Of a stretch of 64,000 nucleotides of DNA, positions 32,065 to 43,546 are shown one piece after another. This stretch comes from Strobilurus pachycystidiatus (lineage: Eukaryota; Basidiomycota; Agaricomycetes; Agaricales; Physalacriaceae). How positions within the stretch are numbered: position 1 is the stretch's first letter; each line of letters starts with the position of its first letter. The position numbers and the translations under genes were made by a program. The stretch spans positions 1,860,001 to 1,924,000 of the forward strand of contig JAHLMK010000009.1 of NCBI GenBank assembly GCA_019915135.1. The letters are read 5' to 3'. The notes below the pieces were generated by a model that was not told the origin of the DNA, did not search any database, and worked only from the letters and a program-made list of their open reading frames with translations.

Positions 32065-34515
32065 ATGAACAACAACTTTTTTGACCAATTGATCTCCTCT
32101 GGCAACTTGCTTCAGCAAGCTGCCAATACTCAAAATACATCCGGCATCGTTTCTGTTCCCGACAACAGCAACGAATTCGACCTTTTAATGTTGGACCCGA
32201 TGCGCCCAAGCAACGAGCCCACGGCCTCGTTTGGAGGGGGAAGACCGCTCCCGCCGACTCCAACATCGACGTTCCCGGATTTCGCGCATCTGGCCACCAA
32301 CAACCCCGGTCAGAACTTGATGCGCCTCGTTCAACCGTCTCAAAGCGCAGCGCAAATGGGCATACAGCAGCTATGGCAGAACAGCCTTACTCCGATGCTC
32401 CAACCATGGAACATCGCCCCGAACAACAACGCCAATGCGAACATGGTGCAAATGCTCATGAACGCGATGGTCGCTGCTGGCACCATTCCTGTCGCGCCAT
32501 TTCCTCAAATGCAGCCCCATTCACTTCTCGGATTGGTTCAAGCCATTAGTGGAGCCCAGAACCCCGTCGCGTTGACGCCGAATCAAGTCTCGGTGCCTAC
32601 TGCAGCCTCTGTATCAGAGCCTGCCCCGATGGACGTCGACACGCCCGGTACCATCTTCATAGACACGTCGCCGTCGCCGGTGACGAGTTCTCAATCAAAG
32701 CCAATCTCTCAGCCTCCACCGACTACGGCCAAGATTAATGAACGCCCTCCTCGAGGACGCTCTCACGAAAGGCGTCGAAATAACACACGTTATTTCGATC
32801 GCAGTAAGTCTGGATCTCCTTTCTCATCGGGAAAGGACTTCATAAAGTTACCTGCAGCATCTCGTTTGCGCTCGCCGCGCCGTTCAAGATCTCCACGATC
32901 CCGAGAAGCTCAACCCTCGCGCCGTGTTCGCGACGAATCACCCATACGCGACCGACGCGATGCTCAACCTCGCAATCGGTCCCCATTTCGACGTTATCGC
33001 GACGTGTCGCCCATTCGTCGTCGCGAATCACCAGAACGACGAAATGAACGCCCGCGAAGACACCCAAATCGAGACGCCAACTTCCGTATCTCGTTCTCAG
33101 CACCCCCTGCTAATCGTCGCCGACCTCCCTTCGGAGCTGTATCTCAGGCCCCTCGAGAGGAGCGAGAGAACGGTTATCCTGACCGCTTCTACAGCGCCAA
33201 AGACGCCGAGCGCGTGGTCGAAGATGCGGAGGTACCCAACAATCTAATCGGGTACCACCGCCTCTTCCTTCTCTGCGCAATGGAACGAATTATCCCAGAG
33301 ATTCTGGATTCGGACAATCGCCGCTTCAGCAGCGTGATCAAGCCTCATCACCATCCAGAGGTTCACGCTGGGTTCAAAGAGCTGGCCAAGCTTCGAAAGA
33401 ATCACTCATTCCCACCGGAATGGGCTCGCGAACCTACTCTTGAACCACACGACGGAGATGGACCTTTGGGCAAGGACTTACCTCCCTTGAACTCACCTCC
33501 TGTTCCAATCGCATCAGTTCATCTCAACCATAACACCGACTTCATTCAGTTCGCAACACACGTCATATTGCATTCGCGATCTCGAGAACATGCCGGTGTC
33601 CTCCTTACGAAGGATTGGGCTGATGGACCCGCGATGTGGGGTCTATTCATCATGCGCAAGCTCATCCCGCCCAATCATCGCTCTATCAACTACAACTCGT
33701 CTTTCGAGTACTGGCGCGTAATCTTCGCGTACCTGTGCGCCGTCCCGGACTACTATCAATTCCGAGTTGATCGACTTGGTGTTAATTCACCGTCTCAACT
33801 TCTCATCTCTGAGATCCGGATCAGCTACTTCCGTGAACTCGACCTCGAAGGTTTCGTTACCTGCATGGCTCGCAGAGGTATCTCTAAAGTCACGCTTGCG
33901 GCTACTGGAGGTTTTGGTGTCGCCTACTTGGCCTACGCCTCTCTCTTCTCCAACATACCCGACGAGAAGATCAACGCTCAAGCTCACGATTCTCTACAAC
34001 GAATCGTGAGTCGTACTCTCGAGTACGGATTCAATCCGCCATGGCCCGAAGTTGTGGCCGAATCCAACGACCTCACGGTGCCCAAGACCGTTACTACTGA
34101 ACCCATTCCTGTCCCGGGCTCAAACCACGACGAAGTGCTCGAGCGCAGGCGTCGTATTCAGCTCAACTACCCTCTGGTGTATGTCACGCTTCGCAGACGT
34201 GCTAAAGGGAACCGCAAACCTGGAGCTGCAGCATCTAACGCTGGTAGTATTGGCGGCCCTGGGGATGGACAACAGTCTATGGACGTTGACCAACCCCCTG
34301 CTAGCTCCACCTCGGTTGATCCCTCGTCCTCTGTATCGCCAGACACCACCACACCTGATTCGTCTACGACCGCCGCCTCTTCTTCGTCCCCCGACAAAGC
34401 TGACATCCCCTCTTCGAAACCCTCAGTTGATGTCCCGATTGATGATGCTAATATCGAGGACCTCACCGAGAACATGGCCGGTCTCGGAGCTTCAACCTCG
34501 ACCGGTATCGCTTAA
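32065..34515 (+). CDS. Extra ORF downstream of integrase, Arg/Ser-rich, unknown function
   Basis: An 816-residue ORF lies between pol and the 3' LTR, in the position where errantivirus-like elements carry env, starting MNNNFFDQLISSG. Residues about 225-345 are Arg/Ser-rich with RS, SPR and RRD units (for example RSPRRSRSPRSRE), like RS domains of RNA-binding proteins. Residues about 375-690 appear folded, with FIMRKLIPPNHRSINYNSSFEYWRVIF split into helix-like stretches. The tail is Ser/Thr/Pro-rich. I see no signal peptide, hydrophobic transmembrane anchor or furin-like site, so it does not look like an envelope glycoprotein. Its uninterrupted length in an element with identical LTRs suggests it is maintained. 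It could be a second nucleic-acid-binding or Gag-like protein. Confidence 0.8.
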   Translation: MNNNFFDQLISSGNLLQQAANTQNTSGIVSVPDNSNEFDLLMLDPMRPSNEPTASFGGGRPLPPTPTSTFPDFAHLATNNPGQNLMRLVQPSQSAAQMGIQQLWQNSLTPMLQPWNIAPNNNANANMVQMLMNAMVAAGTIPVAPFPQMQPHSLLGLVQAISGAQNPVALTPNQVSVPTAASVSEPAPMDVDTPGTIFIDTSPSPVTSSQSKPISQPPPTTAKINERPPRGRSHERRRNNTRYFDRSKSGSPFSSGKDFIKLPAASRLRSPRRSRSPRSREAQPSRRVRDESPIRDRRDAQPRNRSPFRRYRDVSPIRRRESPERRNERPRRHPNRDANFRISFSAPPANRRRPPFGAVSQAPREERENGYPDRFYSAKDAERVVEDAEVPNNLIGYHRLFLLCAMERIIPEILDSDNRRFSSVIKPHHHPEVHAGFKELAKLRKNHSFPPEWAREPTLEPHDGDGPLGKDLPPLNSPPVPIASVHLNHNTDFIQFATHVILHSRSREHAGVLLTKDWADGPAMWGLFIMRKLIPPNHRSINYNSSFEYWRVIFAYLCAVPDYYQFRVDRLGVNSPSQLLISEIRISYFRELDLEGFVTCMARRGISKVTLAATGGFGVAYLAYASLFSNIPDEKINAQAHDSLQRIVSRTLEYGFNPPWPEVVAESNDLTVPKTVTTEPIPVPGSNHDEVLERRRRIQLNYPLVYVTLRRRAKGNRKPGAAASNAGSIGGPGDGQQSMDVDQPPASSTSVDPSSSVSPDTTTPDSSTTAASSSSPDKADIPSSKPSVDVPIDDANIEDLTENMAGLGASTSTGIA

Positions 34516-34569
34516 CGTTTATTGGATATCTCATCACACGATATTCCAACCCGTGTTCTTCGTATTTTC

Positions 34570-34579
34570 GAGGGGAGAG
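34570..34579 (+). promoter_or_regulatory. Polypurine tract for plus-strand priming
   Basis: GAGGGGAGAG directly abuts the 3' LTR start, the expected position of the plus-strand primer of an LTR element. Confidence 0.75.
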
Positions 34580-34781
34580 TGTAACCGCTATGATATTTCG
34601 CTTACTATGCTATGCTTACGTATGATCTCGGACGACTATGTATACAACGGACTCGAGTAGACTCTCACTGACATTCTGACCACCACCCCATCTGCTACCT
34701 CTTGTATCTTTCGTCTCGCAATCCCACCCACCTGTCGTGCGAATAGCGAAGGACTGAGACCCCGCAAGATTGGGTTTTACA
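34580..34781 (+). repeat. 3' LTR
   Basis: 202 bp, TGTAACCGC to GGGTTTTACA, apparently identical to the 5' LTR, followed by target duplication AGCGC (34782-34786). Confidence 0.95.
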
Positions 34782-34892
34782 AGCGCTCATCCATACGGGG
34801 TGTCAGAATGGCCGTTCGCAGCAAGTCGCGGTCACTACAGACCGACATGGACATCACCATCATATAAAAAGGTGCTTCGCGGTGTGCACAAT

Positions 34893-35394
34893 ATGCTCTT
34901 GATCAAGCCTTCTCTGCTCTTCTACTCGTCAGTGCCAGTGCCCAAGCGGCAGCTGTGATGGTATTCCCCAACGCTCTCATAGTTGCGATTCATGTCTATT
35001 GATGGTAATCGCAGCGCCCTACTTCTGGCTATGTGAATTGCGCCGCTGCTGGTCTTGATCGCCCGACCGCATGGCATTGCGTCCTTGATGTGCGCCTGCC
35101 TTCCCAATGAACCAATATGACATCCGACGAGCTTTAGACTATGACTGTCAGCGGCACACCGGACGATGTACGTCTGCCTGATTTTACATCGAAGACAATT
35201 GTGATGGATTGCAGACTAGGACATACATTGCGCCGCCGTACATTTCGAATAACGTACGTGCTCATGTCTTTGCATCGAACACACTGATGACGGGTTACAG
35301 AGCAAGATTGTGAACGCGACACCGGATGATGTACGTGAGCTTGTGCTTGCGTCAAAACAATACAGCATCTGACGGGTCTCAGGCCAAGACTGTT
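34893..35394 (+). pseudogene. Micro-exon secreted-peptide gene, copy A (inactivated)
   Basis: This is the paralogue of the genes at 53926 and 56993. The promoter block (CATCATATAAAA at about 34,858-34,869), start and donor are recognisable. Exon 1 has lost one base relative to copy B (ATCAAGCC versus GTCAATATC), which breaks the signal peptide after a few codons. Micro-exons survive around 35,147-35,167 (TMTVSGTPDD), 35,215-35,253 (TRTYIAPPYISNN) and 35,301-35,330 (SKIVNATPDD). After AKTV the match to copy B ends at about 35,394, so the 3' end is missing. The LTR element sits about 110 bp upstream of the ATG. Confidence 0.7.
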
Positions 35395-36554
35395 AGGTGG
35401 GGATTTATAAAGACCTTCGCCCCATCCATCGGATACTGTAGATCACGATTGACTCACAGAGAAAGAGGCCTATAAGAAGAGCGAGTACTGTGGGCATGAA
35501 TTCAGAACTCGGAGGCTGGAGCAGCTATGGGTCAAATCGGACCTTTTCGGTTGTGATACATCGCATGGAGCCGTATGCAGATCAGCACATTGACTGCACT
35601 ACTCATTGGCATTATACCCCCACTGATTAGACACTCAATGTTAGGATATTGGCAAGAGAACCTGCGCTCACAGGACCTCGACGTAGAACCACGTCCGACA
35701 ACTACAAGGATCCATCAGTGAGCTCAAGCCATGGTCGCAGGTAAACAACCAGTGATTTACAACTAGGCGACCAATGATCATTAGTGATACAGCCCTCGGT
35801 CAAGTCGTAAATCTCAACTCACGTCTAACGAAAGGCCGAACAAAGACCTGTCAGTCAGATACCATGGACGGTGTATTTGACAAGGCGATCAATCATAACC
35901 AGCTTCAAAATATAAGCGTAGTAGACCTCCGAGTGTGATACACCTCCACCTCTGGGCAGGACGGCGCCGTTGGAGAGTAGAAATACGTCTCGCATGGAGG
36001 AGCATGACCGAGCGTGGGATGGCTGACTCAGCCGGCGGCGGTAATCGTTGACGTGCCGGTGGAGTTTGGACTGAGGCAACGACGGGCTGCAGGGAAATGA
36101 GTCGCTGTCCAATAAGTCCCACCATCGGTCGAAAAAAACCTCCATGAGCCATAATGGAGCGTTATCTCTGCTCTTAGACGGAGATCTGCGTGTGAAGTCG
36201 ACATGAGGTGGGTCCGCTATCCCAAGCTCGACGATATTGCCGAGCGGTAGGAGGTATGATTTCGCCTTGTCCTGTGGCCCTGTACTGATACAGCAACGTG
36301 GCCATGTCATGGCCATTGATTATTGCCACATAGTCCTGGAAAATGAGTGGCCCAACCCTTGGGCCTGGCAGGTAACGAAAAGTGCATGTGCAATCTATTG
36401 CGATTACTCATTCATTTCATAGGCACGGATGTCCCTCATTCCCTGCACTTCATATCAGCTGAATGTCCTCGTTGCTTGACCTTTCCCCGGCAGTATTCAA
36501 GAAGATTTACCATATAAGCTTCGACCGCGCACAGATGTACATCGAGGAAATACT
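35395..36554. other. Gene-poor interval
   Basis: No gene can be supported. A minus-strand ORF of 153 codons (35855-36316) contains protein-like text around FDRWWDLLDSDSF, but it has no recognised family and no obvious splice extension. Confidence 0.4.
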
Positions 36555-38084
36555 ATGAGCAGCCTCTACGTCTATCTCTTGCCGCTTCTTGTACTCTCCC
36601 TTCTTGCCGTCTCATATCGTCGACGCCAACTGGATGTTCCTTCCGTGTCCTCTCTGGTACCTTTCGGTCCACTGATCACGTTGAGTTTAACCCGCACGCG
36701 CTTCTTCGAACGATGTCGGTAGGTCCGACTGTGTAATCTAAATTGATGTCTGATGCTGAACTTCAAGATTGTAGGGAGCGATACGGCGAGCTTTACCGAT
36801 TCCAGTTTGGAAGGAAGCAGATGTTCATCGTCTCGTCATTGACGATGATCAAATCGCTGTATGCTGATGCCGGGAAGTGCCTGGATCATCGTGATGCCCA
36901 TTTCATGACACTAGAGGCGCTTGGGAGTTGGGGTGGGCGTGCGGATCTGGAGATTCCTGTCCACAAAATCTTCCTTCCGTCCCTCAGTCATGCTCTATCC
37001 CAACGTTCCGTCCTCCAGGACATGAGCGGGGGCCTGCGACGATCACTGTACAAATGTCTTTCGAGGAACTACCTTCCCGTCGGCGGTACTAGCGAGGTGG
37101 GCTTGCGTGACTTTGTGGGAAGGATAACCCACGATGCCGTTTGCATTAGTATGTTCGGGGAATCTCTGATCTCGGTCGATGAGATGTGGTCCAACTTCGT
37201 CCCCCTCGACAAATCTATTCCCCTCCTGATTAGCCCATTCCGATTCCTCGCTTTCTCCGGATCCGCTGCCCGCGACCGTTTGCTCGTCATCATGTCCAAC
37301 TATATTTCTGAGAACCAAGATCGCATCGACATGCCATCCGCCCTCATTGGTCTAGCGCTACAATCAGGAAAGAATTTGCTCCCGTTGGAAGAGCAGGCGT
37401 CGTGTCTCCTTGCGCTGTACTGGGCGGCGCTGACGAACCTACAAAGCGCGACCTTTTGGGTGACAGTGTACGTTCTTGCCGATGCGGAGGCGCAGAGGGC
37501 CCTTCGCGCAGAGACAGAGGAAGTCATGCGCAAGAACAAGGCGCCGGATCTTCGCACACTCCTCGACCGTTGCCCCAACATTCTATCCACCGATTTCCCG
37601 CTTGCCGACTCTGCGGCCAGAGAGAGTTTGCGGATGTCATCCCTATCGGTCACCATGCGGCGTGCGAAGGAGGGTTTCGTCTTTCCAAGAGGCGATGAGA
37701 CTTACTTTATGTTGAGCAAGGACGACTTTATGATCCCCGATACGCGAGCCATGCACTACAGCGACGCTCTCTTCGAGGAGGCCCGGCTCTTCAAGGTCGA
37801 CAGATTCATGCCAGAGAAGGGAAAGGTCCCCAAGACGTTTGCATATGGAGGCGGTGCCCATTTGGTATGGCTCTATGCTTGTTATAGCCGGCTACATCAA
37901 CTGAAGAGCTACACAGTGCAAAGGTCGATATATGGCGCACTACTTTATGAAGCTATGGATTGTCGTTTTCCTCGACATGTTCGTTGCTGGACCGGTCACT
38001 GTACCTGACATCCATCCCCGAAGTTGGAATAGTGTAGCGCACCCAGTGACTGAGGTGCAAGTGAAGCTATCAAAAAGAGAATAA
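36555..38084 (+). CDS. Cytochrome P450, CYP7/CYP8-like
   Basis: Starts MSSLYVYLLPLLVLSLLAVSY, a membrane anchor. A first intron (36718-36774) joins FFERCR to ERYGELYRFQFG. A long exon follows with the ExxR motif (ESLR), and a last intron (about 37,865-37,912) splits the heme loop so that FAYGGGAHL joins CKGRYMA. The protein ends LSKRE at 38084. The I-helix region ALYWAALTNLQSATFW lacks the usual AGxDT motif and instead resembles the N/P-F/W pattern of CYP7 and CYP8 enzymes (sterol hydroxylases, prostacyclin synthase), which do not all perform classical monooxygenation. The family placement is inference from that pattern. It is convergent with the minus-strand P450 that ends at 38480. All core residues are present. 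Confidence 0.85.
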
Positions 38085-38479
38085 TAGAAGATCAGGACGA
38101 CGATTGCCGATAATGTACACCATATGAATATCACTCTCTTACCCGAGTAGAGTGTCCCAATGTGTCAGCAGAGAATTGTGGGGTATGTCAACCCTCGTGG
38201 GCAAATCACATGGGAGTTCCCAGTAGATGTCGTTGTTGTTGTCAAAGTGTCCATCCCAAGTAGAGCTTGTAGCATCAGAAGGTAACAGAAGTGGGGCACT
38301 AGGTCACTGGAATGGGACACCGTGGCTTCGTTCGCCAATGTGCGCTGCAAGGTTGTCTATTGAGTACACTAGTACGACAATTCAGAGACTGGCCCAGTGG
38401 CGATGTCTTAGGGAAGAAGCATCGCAACGAAATCTGAGAACAGAACCATTGAGATTCGTATATATTGACAATTTATGAT

Positions 38480-40574
38480 CTAGGATCGCGCCACGAGTCG
38501 CAAGGCGACGGAAGTGATAGCTACAACGGTGCGTTGGAAGGTGGCCTCCGCAAGCAGGCGCTTCATGCAAGCAGCTTTCGTCTCGTCCTTCTTCGTAATC
38601 GTCTCGAGTTCCCAATCACGGAAGAACTGGATGAGGAAGCCAATCGCCTCCGTCATAGCAAACCTGCGCCCGATACATGCTCGTGGGCCAATGCCAAACA
38701 TCGGCACGTCCTGATCGCGGACATCATACCATCGAGACGGGTTGAAAGACTGGGGATCAGGGTAGTCGTGTTGGTTGTGAGCTGCAAAAGAAGTCATATG
38801 AGGACCGAGAAAGCTTTGGGGACTTCGTCACTTACTGATGGAGAAGAAGTCGATAATGATACGTGTATCCTTTTTCAAGTGGGTATCTCTCGCGTTGGGC
38901 CTCGACGTAGGGACTATAAGATCCTGTGTCAAATCTCGTGCCATCATATTCAAGGGGGCTTTGGAGGCGTTGTAAGCAGATGCAAGCTTGAAGAAGTCGG
39001 ACTCACATATCAATCGCATCGCCTCGAGTACACATGCGTAGGTATGCTTGCAACGCCAAACTTTTTCGACCGTCTATAGCATAGGTTAAGCCACAGTGCA
39101 CAACAGGCAGCGCAACCGACCGACCAGCTCTCCGTTGTCGCCCAGTTCCCGCCGAATTTCATCTCGTATCTTGACCTGATCCTCGGGATGCAGACCGACG
39201 AACGTCAATGTGGAAATCAGCGCATTTGCGGTCGTGTCTAGTGTCATGTCAGATCGCTGGGATGGTCATACATACATGGATACGTACCCCCAAATACGAA
39301 CGACAGCATGTTGGCCGTCTACATGGGTGATTGGTGTGTGCTATGACAGATTTCAAATGAACTCACGACTTCGTGCGGCGCTAATGGATACTTCTTTCCC
39401 TCGTCTGTCGCCATAACGAGTCGGGTTAGAAGATCGGGCATTTCTTTGTCACCGAACTCGATGTGGTGCGCCTGCCTTTCCGCCGCTATGGTGTCTGTGA
39501 TAGAGATCAGTGACTCCCAGCAGTCATTGACTTCTCTCAGCCTATTCAGGATCACTAGAGAGCGAGCCGGGTAGTCAATGCCACCTACCTGCGGAAGGGG
39601 AGCTTCCACAACCATGTCGGAAGAATCAGACGCATCGTAAGTGTCTCTGCCGCAACAGACAGTGCCTTGTCAAATCGGGCTGCCCTGGCATCTCCCGCTT
39701 CGTCAAGACTCCATCCCACAGGTACCCCGAATCCACATCGCGAGACGACCACGAATGTGAACTGTCGGATTTTCTCAACTGGGCTTCAAGTTGTCGGCGG
39801 AACACTTACCCTCCACATCAATCGATGCACGTCGGTGACAACCAGCTCGCGTTGCGCATCCCATCCCTCGGAGTGAAACATGTTTTTATACGTGAGTATA
39901 GTGGTCTGAAGGACGGATTTAACCCTGAGGGAAAGTCAGAAGTGCCTACGATGAGGCTCGATGGGTACTGACAAGTCGGGGTTGAAGGCGGGGGCGATAA
40001 TGCGATAGTGTCGGCGCCAATCTGCGCCGCTTGCAGAAAACAAGCTTCTTCCCCATATACTGTGGAAAGAGGTTTTAACCGGTAAAATCTGTACTTTAAG
40101 AGGAGTGCGCATACCTCTCGGTCGTATAACGCAAAGGTATCTCCAGACCCGTCTTCGTCTCCGAACCGAGAAGCTGCCGCATGGCGCCGGGCGAGCACAA
40201 GAAATAATGTGTTCTGCCAAAGAATGGGACCATTGAGGTGATGTCGTGCGCGTGATTGAAGTATGCTGAGTGGAGGATCATTATCTTTGCTGACATATGG
40301 ACGGAAACTCGTACAGGTGTCTCGATCCTCCCAGGTCCAGAGAAAGCCTTTGTGCCACCAAGATCTCGGAAAGAGTACCCCGGGAACGTCGTAAGGGTCA
40401 AGCAGTTGACGATATCCATGCAACAAATCCGCTCTCTAGATACTCACGTCAACAAAGAAATTCACGTATGACGGTAATAGAACGATGTACCTTTGACAGT
40501 CGATAGAATCGCGTTAATCGAGCAAGAATAAGAATCACAGTTAGCGCAGATAGCTGCGGGAGAAATGCAATCAT
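38480..40574 (-). CDS. Cytochrome P450, complete, many introns
   Basis: Starts MIAFLPQLSALTVILILARL at 40574, a membrane anchor. Successive exons then give FPGYSFRDLGGTK, WGRSLFSASGADWRRHYRIIAPAF (the typical C-helix WxxxR region), an FGDKEMPDLLTRLV block, and an LDTTANALISTL I-helix. The ExxR motif is EAMR, followed by DTRIIIDFFSI, the PDPQSFNPSRW region and the heme loop FGIGPRACIGRRFAMTEA. It ends VARS at 38480. The sequence type resembles the large CYP4/CYP5150-like expansions of wood-decay fungi, but I cannot assign the family firmly. Introns are short and some joins are approximate. The LINE inserted about 350 bp upstream of its start. Confidence 0.85.
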
Positions 40575-40927
40575 CGTGGCTCAGGATATAGGCAATTTTG
40601 CGACGATGCTTTGTATTCCCCAGCGCCCTGCAATGAGGCCATTACGGCGTGGCGAGATCAGGGACATTAGAGGGTAGACAACACCGCAGAAGTGTACTGC
40701 CAATGCCACCCAACCGCACGGAGAGTGTGCGCACATACCCACAGGTACTATCGTCGGATAGTGACTCTGATGGCAGCGTGAATGAATTCGCGACTGCACG
40801 TCTTCCTGTGAGAATTTTTGATAAAGAAAGATGAGTCCAAAAGATTCTCACAATTGCGGCATTCCTTGCTGAATCTGAAGAGTTCCAGGGAGTTCGACGA
40901 AGCGATCAGAATCATAATGGGCGTCGA

Positions 40928-40943
40928 GAGAAAAGAGGAGTGT
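40928..40943 (+). repeat. 5' target-site duplication of the LINE
   Basis: GAGAAAAGAGGAGTGT, identical to 49605-49620. The 5' copy marks the exact upstream end of the LINE. Confidence 0.95.
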
Positions 40944-41670
40944 CCCCTTGGAATAGGACCACCATGTGATCCGGCACCGAGCCTTTTCGCGGCCCAAGGG
41001 GATAAGTACCTCATATGAGGGAAACTAATACGGTGTGTCGGCGCTCCCAGCAGCGTGCGGCGCCCACAAAGAACTAGTGGGTCGACACAAGACGAGTGTC
41101 GGGCAAACACAGAAAATAAGCCGAATGCCGACGAAGAGCGGAGCTCTCCGAATCCCCGCAGAAAATAAGTCGGGACGGGTGTAAAATCATAAACACCACG
41201 CATATACACAATTAAAATGCAAACGGCCCACGATGAGCAGGAGCCTAGTGGCGACTGCGAAGGCTACGAGCCGACCGCGAGGCAAGACAGAAGATCGGAA
41301 AAACCGGAAGGGGGTACAGCCACCCCAAACCCTCTCTGACAAGTACCACACCGATCATGCAGAAAAATACGAATAGAGCCCAACACGGTAGCCGCACCCG
41401 CGACGAGAGCCAAAGCCGCTCGCGCACCCGAGGCGAAAAACAAAAGGACCGACAAAGGTCTAGAGAGCGAAGCGTCAGCAGAGCTCAGGAAGCAGACCGA
41501 AGTAGGAAAATGCCAACCGCACAGTCGAGTCGCTAACGACCTACACCTCAGAACGGGGCCGCAGAAACGAAGAAACCCAGGCCGAGTACCCGAGGCCCGA
41601 CACCACCTTCACCCCGAGCAGGAGACACAACATCGCGTCCAAACCGAGGACGGACGGCGTCTACACCGAA

Positions 41671-43546
41671 ATGGTCGACGCGAGCGAACTTCTCAGCGCG
41701 ACGGACCCAGCCAACAAGCCGGCAAAGGGAGCGCCCGACCACGCCACCCCCTCCCTGGACAAACATGGAGAGGAGACCGAGGCTCTGAACCCCGAACCCG
41801 ACTCCTCGCAGAACGTTTCCCAGAGCCCATACCGCCCGGACAGCGAGAAATTCGCTGAGAAAGGAAAGGGCAAGGAAAACAGGGAGGTAGAAGCTGATGC
41901 AGACTTCGACGCGGAGGCTGACGCTGACGCCGAAGACGCCGAAGATGACGACGACGACGACGACGGACCTACCCCACGCCCGCCGAAGGGCGAGAACGCG
42001 TCGAAAACGGACGATGCCCAACCCCAACCCTCCCCAACCCCCGCAGCGAGGAAACCGACATCGTTCACCCACCGTCCCAGACCGGACAGGGTCCCAGAAA
42101 CCCAGGAGCCCGCCGGCGCCTTCCGCTGGACAGGCACGGAGTACAAGGCCTACGACGAAGACGGGGGAAGCGATACCGCCCCACAAAGAGGAAGGACCCC
42201 AAGGTAGAAGTCGACCTGACCCAAACCACCCCTCGCTCACGCCGTTCAGAAGGTCGCAGAACCCGCAAACCCCCAAGAAGCAGCCCAAACCCAGGAGGGA
42301 GCCGAGCCGCGAGGATGACGAGGACGAAGATATGCACTTCGCGTCTCCAACTCGTGAACCGGAATACGACGACAGCTACAGGACACGCTTCAACGGCCCC
42401 CCACACCCCCACTCCCACACTGGCATGAGCTCCCCCTCTCCTCCCCCTGCAAGGAGAGCGAGATCGTCGAGCGTCCTCCCCCCTCTACGTAGGAAGCTAG
42501 CGAGGATGGACGAACCACTATCCGGCAACCGCCACATCGAACTTCGCCGCGACCTCACCACAATCCTGAGGAACGTCGCCGATGACTTCCTCCTCGACAT
42601 CGCCGATGACGTCGAAAGCATCTACGTCCCGATCATCATCTGGGGAGGAGGCGACACTCTCATTCGAGAAACGGAGGGCTTCATCGAGACGCTCCAGAAG
42701 GGCATAGCTTCCCTGAGCGCAGATGCGAAGTTCTGCAGTATCCACGTTCCCCCCCCGCTCGCCGAGAAGAAACCGATGGTTCGCAACAAGAAGGGGAAAC
42801 TCGTCCCGGTCAACAACAGGTTTCGCGCACCCTACACAGTCTGGATAGGCGACATAACGCCAACTTTCAAAAGTCAACTCAAGCTCCTCGAACCCCTCAT
42901 CGTTGCCGGCGAACACCTCACCTTCTCAGTACACAACGCTGGGGGCAATTTCCCATCCTTCCAGTTCATCATGGCGTGTAAGACGCCGCAGACCGACCAC
43001 AGCCCTGGAAACCAACAGAGGGTCACGAACATCGTCGCCAACGCCCTCAGGAATAGCCCGGAGTTCAACAGGATGGTCAAAGTCGCCTTCCCCGACTGGA
43101 CTCCGACGGCGCTCCGCGAGAAAGCGGAGGAGATCCTCGAAGGTATCAAGGTCACCCCCTACGTCCACGAGAGCACCACTGCGGGGAGATTTGAGGCGTG
43201 GCAGCTATACCTTGACTGCCCGCTCAAAGAACGGCGCTACTACATGTCCTTCCGCGAGATGGTCAAGAAGACCCCCTACAAGAAGGGCCCCACCCGCTTC
43301 ACCATTTTCGACGAGAAGGACTTCGAATGTCACCTATGCAAGGGAGTCGACCACAACTCTGGCCTATGCCCGTGGCCCGAAATTCCAGGATGGATGGGGC
43401 CGACGAAGAACACCACGTACGGGGCGCAGTTCAAGAGAAGGGAGACAGCGAAGATTCGGGCTGAAGATAGTACCGCAATCCCGTCAACGTCGGCGAAGCC
43501 GTCGAAGAGCGGCAGCTCTAAGACCTCAACTGGCAAGTCGCGCTAA
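41671..43546 (+). pseudogene. LINE ORF1, zinc-knuckle protein, apparently frameshifted
   Basis: The N-terminal frame starts MVDASELLSATDP at 41671 and includes a strongly acidic tract (ADADFDAEADADAED) before ending at 42207. A second frame, open from 41897 to 43546, carries the conserved C-terminal part: MDEPLSGNRHIELRRDL, a folded region with FSVHNAGGNFPSFQF, and a CCHC knuckle CHLCKGVDHNSGLC near 43,330-43,370, then a Ser/Lys tail. The two probably belong to one ORF1, with a frame change somewhere in 42,140-42,310. ORF1 proteins bind element RNA. The break is either decay in this copy or a programmed shift; decay is the simpler reading. Confidence 0.7.

Larger units (their letters stand above)
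22908..34781 (+). mobile_element. Ty3-type LTR retrotransposon with chromodomain-like integrase and an extra ORF
   Basis: An 11,874-bp element bounded by 202-bp direct LTRs that appear identical. They start TG and end CA and are flanked by a 5-bp target duplication AGCGC (22903-22907 and 34782-34786). The order is gag, an inserted block, gag 3' end with zinc knuckle and protease, RT-RNase H-integrase with a C-terminal chromodomain-like segment, then a further ORF and a polypurine tract. Integrase after RNase H and a D,D-35-E core place it in the Ty3/Metaviridae-like group. I saw no tRNA primer site (TGG-type) right after the left LTR, so priming may be unconventional. Identical LTRs imply a recent insertion. 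The uninterrupted target survives in the paralogous segment at about 53,779. Confidence 0.93.

Noticed and set aside
32065..34515. Envelope glycoprotein in the LTR element
   Set aside because: Position fits env, but there is no signal peptide, hydrophobic anchor or cleavage site; the protein is Arg/Ser-rich.
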